Position numbers and translations under genes: made by a program
Shown here: positions 23,786-34,400 of the stretch, in pieces
Numbering within the stretch: the first letter of the stretch is position 1
Layout: each line of letters starts with the position of its first letter
Notes under the pieces: model-generated
What the model was told of the DNA's origin: nothing
Databases searched by the model: none
What the model saw: the letters and a program-made list of their open reading frames with translations, nothing else
From: Scolanthus callimorphus
Lineage: Eukaryota > Cnidaria > Anthozoa > Actiniaria > Edwardsiidae
Length of the DNA stretch: 64,000 bases
NCBI GenBank assembly: GCA_033964015.1
Contig: CM066919.1
Location: forward strand, 5,670,101-5,734,100
Reading direction: 5' to 3'

Positions 23786-24670
23786 GAGAAAATGGGCATT
23801 AAAAAACGGGTGGGTAGGTACAACCCGGGACCTACCACCTCCCGTGATAAAATCGGGTTCCGTTCGAGTAAAAATGTTTTGACCGCTGCCAATGTGTTGT
23901 CTGCCTTTAATATTAAGGGAGGGAATTTATACAAAGTGATTGGGGAGGGGGTATGTTAGGGCAAAAAGCAAAAAGTATATATATATATATTAATCGAGCA
24001 AGCTCAAATAGAAAGAAAATATATAAATAAATAACATACCTGCAGAGTCATAAATGGCTGAAAAAATTCCTGTTGAGACATTCCTGCTGAATTCGAACTA
24101 GTCAGAAAAGTCCCCCCCCCCCCTCCCCATCACTTTTCTAATGCTCCGGCTCTTATCTACTGTGATGATGTTGTACGTACCAAATTGCAGCTGAGGTTTA
24201 AAGTTATTGAGTTCTGAATATTTAATGAAACATCTTTACTTTTGATGAGTATGCACGCACTATTACATTTGAGTGGCGGATTGGCAAAAGGTCCCGAAAC
24301 AGTTTTTGCAAAAACGCAAGGCGAAACAACTTGTAATCTAGTTACAGTGTAATGCCCGGTGCCAGTAGCGACATTACGACGTTAACACGTTGCAGCAAAA
24401 AAAAAAAAAAAAAAAAAAATTGCAATAATTTTAGGCTTTTCGAAACCACTAAATATTGTTCCCGCGTGATATTTTTTTATGTCGATTTTGTCTCAAGTGC
24501 ACCAGGCAAGACACTTATTACCTCGAATAATCGAACTCTCAAATATTTCATAAAATCTTAGAATTGTTGTTGCCCCGATCAGACGTTTGGTTGACGGACG
24601 CCATAACGTGGTTTCGTGGTCTGTCCAAGAATTGACAGGATGATGAAAATAGCAACACGATGAAAGTTGT
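23786..24670. other. Intergenic with microsatellites
   Basis: Contains a relative of the 51-bp repeat (about 23822-23885), an AT microsatellite near 23975-23990, a C-run near 24112 and an A-run at about 24395-24419. No gene seen. Confidence 0.5.
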
Positions 24671-24671
24671 G

Positions 24672-25058
24672 ACTAAAATCGTTGCATCGCGATTCGCGAC
24701 ACGCGTTACCCTGGGGACCAGAGGCTGAAACTCTGCCCTTTCGCGTTTGTGTTTCTTTGGACCTCGAGCCTCTGGTTTCCAGGGTAGACACGCGTTTGCA
24801 AAACATTGATTTGTTTTTGGCTTTGCTGTCTTATGAGCAAATCCGATTCTTGCCCTGTTTCGCCTAGTGGAATCACCTGCTTTCCGTCGCGACGTTGTCT
24901 GATTTTAGTTCAGAGGGAAGCAAGTTGACTGCACAAGGCGAAACAGGGCAAGAGTTTCGCTGGCTCAGATATTTTGATTGGCTGAACAGTAAAGTCCAAA
25001 ATCCAAAAATATTTTGATGCTTTTGAAAACGTGGGTCGCGATGCAACAGTTTTAGCTG
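24672..25058. mobile_element. Inverted-repeat element (CTAAAATCGTTGCATCGCG ends)
   Basis: Left end ACTAAAATCGTTGCATCGCG and the complement of the right end match. A relative with the same ends and interior 'cctgtttcgcctagtg' occupies 51388-51682. The left half is interrupted by a nested 81-bp element. The interior includes an internal inverted pair around 24853 and 24940 (ttgccctgtttcgcc). Confidence 0.65.
24707..24787. mobile_element. 81-bp hAT-type mini-element with 8-bp duplication
   Basis: Ends TACCCTGGGGACCAGAGGCT and the imperfect complement are flanked by a perfect ACACGCGT duplication at 24699-24706 and 24788-24795. An 8-bp duplication is diagnostic of hAT transposition. It sits inside the larger element at 24672-25058. 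Confidence 0.75.
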
Positions 25059-25371
25059 TAAACTCACAATGAATATTGTTTTTTTAATTTCTCTTTTTTT
25101 CTTTACTTCGTTCATAAGGAGATTTGGAAAAGGATTAGCCTCGAGAGTACATCATGTATTCATGACGCTAAAGCAACAACAACCTGACTCATTTCATCAT
25201 GAAGGACCACAACTCCGGAAGGACACTAATGTTTTGGGAAATATATTTAACTAAGCATATATTTCCTTCGTTGCCGATTAGTCAGCTGAAAATAATAATA
25301 ATCTAGATTACTCCAGCACCAAACAGCGTGCTCTGTTTCTATTAACCCTATTAGCATAGCTTGCAATTAGC

Positions 25372-25938
25372 TATGGACGCCCAGCTAAGTGACTTATCTC
25401 TCCCAACAGAAGATTCCCAACAGAGTTTGGAAACGGAGGTGACAAGCTCACATAGTGAAACTAGAGAGGATCAGGAAGAGCGAAGAATTCACAAAGAAGA
25501 CGAGACAAACGGAACAGGCAGCTGCACTTGCACCTTCACAAAACACGTCGTCGATTTTCTATGGAGAATGTTACGACATTTAGCTTCCACAGAAGAGCCA
25601 GAGCGGACTCACAATTCTCAACAATCGAAGACCATGATATAGATTTCTGGGTAAGACACTTCCCAAAACGAAATGACGTCCCTTGGGAAGAATTTCGATC
25701 CGCTTTTATTCAAGACTATGGGACTTACATCTTAGAGTTTGCGCCCTGTCGCTTAAACTGGATTATGAGTATTTTACAAATGGACATTTTTCAAGGAAGA
25801 GAATACATCTATAAAATGCATTACGACGCGTACTGTGGGAAGTCCAACGCCAATCCGGATAAGTTATGGATGAAAGTTAAAAAGTACGCATCGGAGAGAA
25901 TTTTCCGAGAAGGCGTCGTCGAGTCCATGTTCGAGTAA
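25372..25938 (+). pseudogene. Hypothetical protein, frame-shifted or spliced
   Basis: An ATG at 25372 opens 89 codons (MDAQLSDLSLPTEDSQQS...), and a second frame (about 25528-25938) carries the more protein-like part: IDFWVRHFPKRNDVPWEEF, then an Arg/Trp-rich stretch and a stop. The FW-x3-F...VPW-x2-F pattern recalls the EF-hand-like part of Cbl-type proteins and N-terminal modules of some cnidarian multidomain proteins; that is only a resemblance. The frames overlap, so either a frameshift or a short intron is needed. Unclear whether functional. Confidence 0.3.
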
Positions 25939-26337
25939 CCTCTGTTTTTTAATTGGAAAATACTGGGCGATGAAGTGAATTGGTTTTCAAATAATGTGCC
26001 AGACTTGCGTGTTTACAAAAGGAAAATCAAGGACTTATGGAACGCAGATGAAATGAAAGAATGAAATGAAAGAAAGCCACAAAATTACCACTGAGCGTCC
26101 TTCGAGATTTGACTTACGAAAATGGCCCTTTTGGAAAATAATTGAATTACGCTTCCGTCCTGGTTTTTGTTTTGGGAGGATCGCAAAGTGTATATGAGAG
26201 AGCAGAGATTGACTAAAACCAAATTGCAAAGGATTTTCGCTGCAGGACGGCCTAAAGAAAACTTATATGGGAGATAACTGAAGAAGTATGCACGTTTACC
26301 ACGCAATTCTTCAAGTTTAGACAGTTAAAGGGGCCAG

Positions 26338-26700
26338 ATGCGAAAAACAAGCGTTTGCGAAAGTGTGGAGGAACACATATCGAATTTTCAGGAGCCGCAA
26401 AGACTCTTATTTGAGGAGTTAAGAGTCTCTCTAGGAGAGTTAAGAGTTATTTCTCTGGAAGACTGTACTGGGAGAAGCGTTCTTCTTCTCTACATCGAGA
26501 TAAGGGTTGTTGACAATGTATATGCTCTACAGGCGATTGGCAAGGGCCACTTGTTACCAATGACAAATAGGTTCTTTGAACTACGGTATTACATAAATGA
26601 ATCAAGCAAACATTCTCAGTTTCATAAAACTACTGTTGTACATGTTACGCCAACATCCCATTGCACTAGAGTCGAGAGCTGCAAAATTAAATCATGGTAG
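26338..26700 (+). CDS. Hypothetical ORF, 120 codons
   Basis: An uninterrupted ATG-started frame (MRKTSVCESVEEHISNFQEP at the start). No domain is recognised; composition is plausible for protein. It lies 400 bp after the preceding ORF on the same strand and could be a further exon of the same locus. Low confidence. Confidence 0.2.
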   Translation: MRKTSVCESVEEHISNFQEPQRLLFEELRVSLGELRVISLEDCTGRSVLLLYIEIRVVDNVYALQAIGKGHLLPMTNRFFELRYYINESSKHSQFHKTTVVHVTPTSHCTRVESCKIKSW

Positions 26701-26930
26701 AAAAAAAACATATTAATATTATTGTGCAAAAATTCATACACGTCTTGTATACAAGAGTAAAACCCGTATAAATACGTTGCGAACTCTCACTTAACATTTC
26801 CGAACGCCAAAACTGCGTTAGGCGCATGGATTTGTCTACTTTCATTTGCATTTTATGGTGGAAAATTTGGTTTCGAAGCATATCTAGTCCTTTCAATCAA
26901 AGCTGCGCTGTACGGAGAACTCCGCGTGCA

Positions 26931-27143
26931 TTACACGACAGAAATTTTTGGCACGGCGGATAAAAATAGTTCTTGGACTACCTCGCCACGTAGTCCCGGC
27001 ACGGATGAAATTTTGGTCCGGCTCTGACAAAATTTAGTACTACCAAGCCATTTACACAGCGCAGATATACCCGAGCCGTGCCATTAAATTTGGTACCCGT
27101 GCCGCTTTTTATCCGAGCCGTGCCAAAAAATGCCTGTCGTGTA
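26931..27143. mobile_element. Inverted-repeat element (TTACACGACAG ends)
   Basis: TTACACGACAGaaatttttggcacgg on the left pairs with the complement at 27110-27143. The interior repeats 'ggcacgg' and 'cgtgcc' several times. No coding sequence. Confidence 0.65.
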
Positions 27144-28113
27144 AATGGGCCTTAAGGCGATAACCGTTGCTCTTTTCTTTGGCAGCCTGCGAAAGCAGTT
27201 TGAATTTCATCTAACTGATTTTCTTATTATTTTAGAATCATTATTGCCCTACATTATTAGGTTATGCAAAAATGCTGAAAAAAATGTCATGTGATGCCTA
27301 AGATTCTCAGAACGTTTTGACTGGGAAATGGAATTGAGAACTACCTTTCCTTCCCTTGCTTATAATATTCTTCTTCAGTAGTAAGAAAGACATTATCAAG
27401 GAAAATTTGTTTTAGAAGCCTAGATAGTTCTTCTTAGTCGAAAAAAACGTCTCTCAATTCCTGCGCGTGAAATCGCACAGATCTGTTCACTCGTTTGATT
27501 GACGGAAGCCAGAGCGCGCTTTTGTTAGTTGGCGTAGAGTTCACATTGTTAAAATTGCAATATCATTCAGTCACTTGAAGGATAAGCCTTGAAATCTGAA
27601 GAAAGTAAAACGTCTCTAGCCAGGAACATAACAGCCGTTCAGGGCTTTTAGCGTTGCTATTCATTGTGTTCGCTCGATCTTTTTCTTTGTTTTGACTACG
27701 TTAATGCTCCCAGGGGCTTAGCCACTTGTGCATATAGGAAGCGGCAAAATGTATTTGCAGCCCATTAAAAGGGTAGAACGACATTTATCCGATATACATT
27801 GCTAAATATATTTTGTTCTTTCCGGTGTGGAATTCACCCACTTATATAAGGAATCGTAGAAACGTGATCAGCAAATTTTCTCATGTGCCGCTTTCCTTTG
27901 AATGCTAGACGCACGTTCGAGACTGTATTTGTCTCAACAAACACAATAACTCGAATGAATTATATTTTATAAATATATCTTATTAGAGGGTTTTTTTATG
28001 TTATACGGCTGGATATTTTACGAGTTGCGGACGTATTTTTCCCAGCCCCGCAGGGGTGAGTTATTTATTATACGACGAGCAAACATATTTTCTTTTATTT
28101 TTTTCCTTGAGGG
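27144..28113. other. Intergenic, no gene recognised
   Basis: AT-rich, with no ORF or repeat that I can support. Confidence 0.4.
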
Positions 28114-28640
28114 CACGGTAACGAATTCTGCATTCTGATTGGTTCTTAGGGCGCGCGCGCGGGGGCAATATTTTCCTTTAGCGGTCCGGTATCCATCAAA
28201 TCGCGCGCTCTGATTGGCTCGCGAGAGGTACGGAATGGTTCGGATGAATCGCGAGCGCGCTAATTTCTGTGGAGTTTTATGTTGTTTTAGTGAAAGCAAA
28301 AAATAAATATATTATTTACCGGCTTGGGGTCGGTCCAGATCGTGAAATACCGTGACCTCGGCCTTGAAAATACTGACCTCGACTTCCGATCTCGGTCAGT
28401 ACTTTCAAGACCTCGGTCACGGTATTTCACGATCCGGATCTCCCAGACGGTAAATAACATATATATCTCTGACCTACAGGTCACGGTAACCATTTGCGCA
28501 CGCTTGTTTTCATCGAAAAAATCAAATTTTAGAGTTGAAAAAAAATAAATAAGTTATTTACCGGCTTTAGGTCGGTCCGTATAGGGAAAACTGTGACCTC
28601 GGCCAGGAACTGTGACCTCGGCCTCCGGCCTCGGTCAACA
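28114..28640. repeat. TTATTTACCGGC foldback family, composite copy
   Basis: Two adjacent copies of a foldback built on gttatttaccggc...gtcggtcc (starting about 28310 and 28552), preceded by 'cgaattctgcattctgattg'. The same parts occur in reverse order at 40421-40727. Further family members are at 45834-45970 and 54626-54729. Confidence 0.65.
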
Positions 28641-29441
28641 CGCTGACCCTATAACACCTCGATTTTCGTCACGTTCTTATATCTTTGTGAGTTTACATCC
28701 AATCAAAACCAAATTTGAAATGTAAAGAGAACTCATTGAGCTTACAAACTTGTTCTTTTTAGAATTTTCAATTTAACGGTTTTTGGCACCTCGGCTTTGC
28801 CTCGTTTTTTTAACTCACTTCTTAGTATTTGAAATCCTAATGAAACACGCTGTCTAGTGTTTGATATATTAAATCTTGTCTTCAGTACTCTACCCAGTTT
28901 CAGAAGAACCACTGGGGAACGTAATAAATAATCTTAGGGAGTGACCACCCTCAGTGTCTGTGCTTATGGCCTTGGTTACCAAAAGGCGCCGCGGGACCCA
29001 GCGCAAGGTTCACATGGGAGAAGGGGGCACCTTACCTGGTATCTGGTTATGAGCTGCAAGTCAGAACTCCACTGTCTTTCAACTTTTTTATTTAGAATAT
29101 GTAGATACTTTTTATTTAGTATTTGCACGGTTAGCCTGGAAACCAGATACATGTATGTAACTAAGCTACCTGTAACTGAGTGTTAATCTGTGGGTAAATA
29201 AAGTGTTGTATGCGTATGTGTGTATGTATGGAGTCGGCCTCATTTACATGTCATTTTGGATACACTCAGCTTCCAGACAGCAACGGCGCCGAGAACTGGG
29301 TGAAGTGTATTTTAAGGTAGTACTTCCTTTCTGATGTAGGATGCATAATATACACAGTCAGTTGTCTTTCAGATAATATTTGCTTATTCAAAATATTAAA
29401 TATGTTGCAGCTTACAAAGCCCTTATCGGCCACTTCATCGA
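28641..29441. other. Intergenic, no gene recognised
   Basis: No supportable gene or repeat. Confidence 0.4.
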
Positions 29442-29987
29442 TAGAGCAGATTTCAGACGAGTATCGAAAACAAAACGCAAAAACAAAACCACTAACCAAT
29501 CAGGAGTGGAAGCCATTCAACAACAAACCAATCAGGAGGCGAAGGAAGTCAGACTTGCATTTAGTCATGACGCGGCAATCACAGGCGATCCAAGCTCTAG
29601 TCATGTGAAAGAAACATACAAAGTTGTCGCTGTAAAAAATTGTACGTATGTAAATATTGAAATAAAATCTATAATAACATACAGTAGGGGTATTAAGAAA
29701 AAGGCACAAAAACACCCAAAATGCAATAAAATCGCTCCAAGGAGCATTATACGACAACTACAACATTCGAGGAGGTGTGGCATGGCATTTTAATATTTAC
29801 ATTTACGAATATTTTTTAAAGCGACAAGTTTGCTTGTTTCTTTCACAGTACCACACGTGACTAGAGCTTGGATCGCCTGTGGAGCAATGGCGCGTTTTGA
29901 ATTAGTTTGCAATTTGATTGGCTGAAAGACGAAAGCTTTCTTACTTTTGATTGGCTTACATTCGGCGGTCACCTGAAATCCGCTCTA
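29442..29987. mobile_element. Inverted-repeat element (TAGAGCRGATTTCA ends)
   Basis: Left end TAGAGCAGATTTCAG, right end TGAAATCCGCTCTA. An inner inverted pair ('gcgatccaagctctagtcat') makes a second fold. Related to 35507-35782. TA at both ends is compatible with a Tc1/mariner-like target. Confidence 0.65.
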
Positions 29988-30065
29988 TAAACAAATCTGC
30001 AAACAAAGATTTATATACTTATTTACCGAAATCAATCGGAATTAAATATCGCAATACATTGCCCG

Positions 30066-30572
30066 AATCAGCCGATGGGAATGGACAACCTCGTTCCCAG
30101 GGACTTCTGGGTAATTTTCAAGATGGCCGGTCACTCAGAAGAAGACCCTGGCAAAGGCTGGGGCCTTTCCACAGGGAGACCACCTAAGAAAAAAACAGAA
30201 TCCGATATGACTGGTGGACAGCCGGGAAGACACAAATCATTAACACAAGTCATTAAGATAAATTCCCGCACTCTCTTCCCGACTGTCCGCCCGCCATATC
30301 GGATTGTAACTTTTTCTTCTTAGGCGGCCTCCCTGTGGAATAAAGGCCCTAGCCTTTGTCAGGGTCTTCTTCCGAGTGAACCGCCATCTTGAAAATTACC
30401 CAGAAGACCCTGGGAACGAGGTTAGAATGGATGCTTTCTCTGACTCGGTATGTTGCTAGGCTGACAAAATGGCGGCTGACTGGGACTTTTTAAAGAGCCT
30501 GTGTCAGCCGCCATTTTGACAGCATAGCAACATATCAAGTCGAAAAAAAGCATCCATTTCCATCGGTTGATT
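30066..30572. mobile_element. Foldback element interrupted by another
   Basis: Outer arms (AATCAGCCGATGGGAATGGA, then 'tgctttc...atggcggctgac' at 30432-30482) pair with 30505-30572. The left arm is split by the nested element 30087-30424; the arm continues on both sides of it. Confidence 0.65.
30087..30424. mobile_element. Nested 338-bp inverted-repeat element
   Basis: Ends AACCTCGTTCCCAGGG and complement, followed by 'cttctgggtaattttcaaga' on both sides. Flanked by GAATGGAC (30079-30086) and GAATGGAT (30425-30432), an 8-bp duplication with one mismatch, as made by hAT elements. Confidence 0.7.
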
Positions 30573-31231
30573 TCAGAGAATATAGAGCAATTTCTTCGAT
30601 TGAATTTGGTAAATCAAATCTGGAACTTTGTTTTTAAGATAATTATTAAGAGACTTCTACACGTAATTCGTCTTCTAATATCGAACAAAAAAACATTAAC
30701 AAAGGAGTGGCTGACACGGGCTCTTAAAGTTTCTTTACATAAAGTTTTCATACATCAATTAAATTGTAAATCAATTGTCCATATCTTCCTATATCTCTTT
30801 TTCTTTCTAAATAACATTATATGATTTGAGTTTTGAAATATAGCTCACTATTTTTTCGTATTAGACAACATGACGTATAAATATTCTGTGAAACAAGCAT
30901 GAATTATGCCAGCAAAAATATTATTTTTATATATCCAACAGCTTGACTTGAGAAATATAACTATCAGTAATCATTCATTAAATCGTTTGCAAGTATAAAT
31001 ATATTGGCAAAATATCTTTTTCCACATATATTCAGTAGCTTCCCCAAGAGATGTAATTTATCAAATAGCAGACGGTGGATCAAACATACGGCAAGACAGC
31101 GTATCCCCCCATGAGTGACTGATAGTACACTATCGGTATCACGTGACCGCTCTCGACCAATGGAAATGCGCCAACAAGTGCCGTTAGGGAAACAAACCAC
31201 AGGGCACCCGTTCATAAGCGGAAAAAGGCTA
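30573..31231. other. 3' flank of the MFS gene
   Basis: AT-rich sequence after the minus-strand MFS stop; probably contains the 3' untranslated region. No separate gene seen. Confidence 0.4.
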
Positions 31232-31478
31232 TTAAACCGTAGTTTCTTTATTTGTGAGTTCTTTCTTTTCAGTTGTTGGAGTCCTCGTCTGTGGGATTTC
31301 TTCATAAGTCTTCTGTTTATTTAGACTCTCGCTGAGTATGCAACTAAGAATGACGCTACCCAATAACACAAGACCAAAGAAGATAAAAGTAAAGTTGACA
31401 TTGAAGGGGAACCCAATCTTGTAGCCAGAGCTAATAGACCAAGCGTAAAGGCTCCCGCCAATTGTTGGTGCGAGTGAC
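31232..31478 (-). CDS. MFS gene, coding exon 15 (TM11-12, stop)
   Basis: 247 nt, starts SLAPTIGGSLYAWSISSGYK, then a hydrophobic TM12 (NVNFTFIFFGLVLLGSVILS) and a short hydrophilic tail ending KETTV, TAA at 31232-31234. Separated from exon 14 by an 8.7-kb intron filled by two giant foldbacks. Confidence 0.9.
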
Positions 31479-34400
31479 CTTCAAGAAATAAGAATATAGA
31501 TCCGTCAGCGATGAGGGACCTTATGGGGTCATAGGGAACCCCAAAACTGAGCTACAGTATAAAAAACCTCGAGAACTGACTGCCACAAGTGCTCTTTGTT
31601 CCAGGAACTGTGAGAGATTTGAATGTCCCCCCGACAGCATAGTAACAGCTGCTAGCCTCGCCTCCTTCAGGGAGGAACTCCTCCTTCAGGGAGGGACTCC
31701 TCCTTCAGGGTGTGAGGGAGGGACTCCATCGCGGCTAGACTTCACCGGCGCATCACAATCCTCGCACCTGAACATTTTTACATCTGTACCGACACATACA
31801 TCTCAAGAGACTTCCATATGGAAGGAGCGAGATTACGAGAAGGAAGACCTGTCCAGGTGAATATTCTTATATTCACCATTTCTGTATCACCCATATAACA
31901 CTTTGTTTGCCCCAAACATCATCATCTGACAGTGAGCCCATTACCTAGGAGCGTTCATCTCCCATACTACCACACTGTGAACAACATGGTCTCGAGATTG
32001 AAATTATGATTATCGTAAAATGTTAATCGGCATCGAATTTATGATAATCGTAATTTCAGTGACATAGTTCAATGTACTTGACATGCGCGTGTTAGGCTCC
32101 GGGCTCATGGCATTCTCGTACCCAGAGGCTCTGGGGACATCCATTTGAGAGCCTTCGCTGATTGGCTGATTTTGAACGATCGGGCATGATCGGAGAGGTT
32201 CTCATATTTTAGGCAGGGTTCCGACTTTTTTCGGCTTTCAAAATTCCAGGACTTTTAAGGACCTTTTCAAGGACGTTTCGAAAAATGTAACGACCTTTCA
32301 TAATGAAATGCTGGTTTTCGCGCACGATAAGAGCTACATGGGTATCCTTTAATTCAAAATGAGAAACACACCCAACATCTTGTAAATATTTCTTCAGGAA
32401 AATATCTCCATGACTTTAATGACTTTGATGCGCTTTTGTGAAAATTCCAGGACTTTCCAGGCCTGGAAAACGACATTTCTAAAATCCATGACTTTCCAGG
32501 TTTTCAAGGAGCCGTGGGAATCCTGTTAGGGTAGCTTTTCACCCAGTTCAGGCTTGCAGGCCTTCAACTGATAATTTCTCAAAAATAGGGCTAAATATAG
32601 GGCATTTTTCCAACATATATAGGGCCAATATAGGGCATCTAGAGAAAATATAGGGGAAAAAATTGGGATGTAGGATATTGGAAAAACTTCATATTCTCTA
32701 CATAATCTAGGCAGAATTAGTCCAGTAAATGAATGAGAAAGGTTGGACAAAAATGGTAACAAAGGTTTCTCACCAGGAACATGTTTAGTAGTGTTCCGTT
32801 AGTACACAAGAAAAAGTCCACCCGAATCCTCCAATGGCAACTTCCTTATTTTGAGTTTTGAAAATTCCTCATTGTAGCGCTATTGTTACCGCCATTGTTA
32901 TTCATGAGTTTACCGGCACTAGAGAAAAACCAGAAGATATTCTATAGTGTGTATATCAAAAATACTTCTTCCATATTCTCTGCCCCAGGGGCCATGGTTT
33001 GATTCACAGACTTGATTTATAAATCGCTAGCCACGTCACAAATAAATATCTAGGCTTTTGGCATTTAGTTTCGATTTTTTACGCGATTTCACGCTTTCAA
33101 TATAGACTTCGTACGGGATTTGAAAATATGAGTTCCGTAAATACCAGAAAATGTCTTTGAAGCAATTTTTATTGCCAAGGAGTTACTAAATAAAGTGAAA
33201 TGATCATTCTTGGAAATCAGAAACATTCAGAGATTAGCCGGGCCGGCGCTACACTCTATAAAATTCATCATTCTCAGAAACAGTGGAAAAATAGTTAAGT
33301 GCTGCGAACAACAAAGGTTAAGGTGACTCATTCGAAATTCAAAATGCACCCCACTGTGTCTAGAGCGCAAATCTGCGTCGCCAAACTCAAGGCTATAACT
33401 TTTGTGTCTTTTCCCCCATTGTTATAATTCTTTTTTCAAATCCTACTTTAATGATGTATAAATCAGTTATTAATAACCGATCTTCTTGGAAACATTTTTA
33501 GAAGTCACAATCAAAATTTTTGTGAGGCCCTAATTTCATATTCAGGTCGTACTAGAAAAAAAATTGCCGGTTTTTTTGGCTCAAACTCCAGGAATCGATT
33601 CCAGTTGAAGTAATCTCAAATCGAGCTAAGTTACAGAAAATTCGTCGGAACAGAAACGCGGTAATAAAAATGCCGTCAACTTTGGCCAAATTAGAAGGCT
33701 GATTCAGCTTGGCTTGAATTGAATTTTAATAGTGCTTCGAAAACTCATTATTTGGGGCTCTTCCTTCGGCACTATATTGTATAGTAATGTATTAAACTTT
33801 ACCGAAGGTCAGATTGTAAACACCATGAACTACTAAAATGCTGGAAAATTATCTACCGAGGAAAGAAATCGTGAAAGCGCAATGAATTTATTACAAGAAT
33901 GTCGCCGTTAAAATGTGTCGTTATTACGTATAATTTCTTGCTAAGATTTATATAGACGAAAAGCTTGTGGCATTGGTAAAACTTAGTAACCAAATTTGAC
34001 CATTATATGTGCTTGTTTGGTGTAGAAGAAAATTACAAAGTTACGACATTCACCCTCTAGTCTTGCACGCAGATTTGAAGCTCTCGTGTTTAATGAATGG
34101 TAATGAAATCTGACGTTTCGCCAGGGGGAGCACATTTAGGCCTACTCTTTATCATTTATGTTCCATAGGGACTTAATCAGACAATTGCTATTTTCGGAGC
34201 GTGACTGCTATTGATTAGATTTGGCCTAATGAGCTCCCCCTGGAAAAACGTCAGATTTCATTATCATTCATAAACAAGAGAGCTTCAAATCTGCGTGCAA
34301 GAGTAGAGGGTGAATGTCGTAACTTTGTAATTTTCTTCTATACCAAATAAGCACACATAATGGTCAAACTTGGTTACAAAGGATTACCATTGCCACAAGG

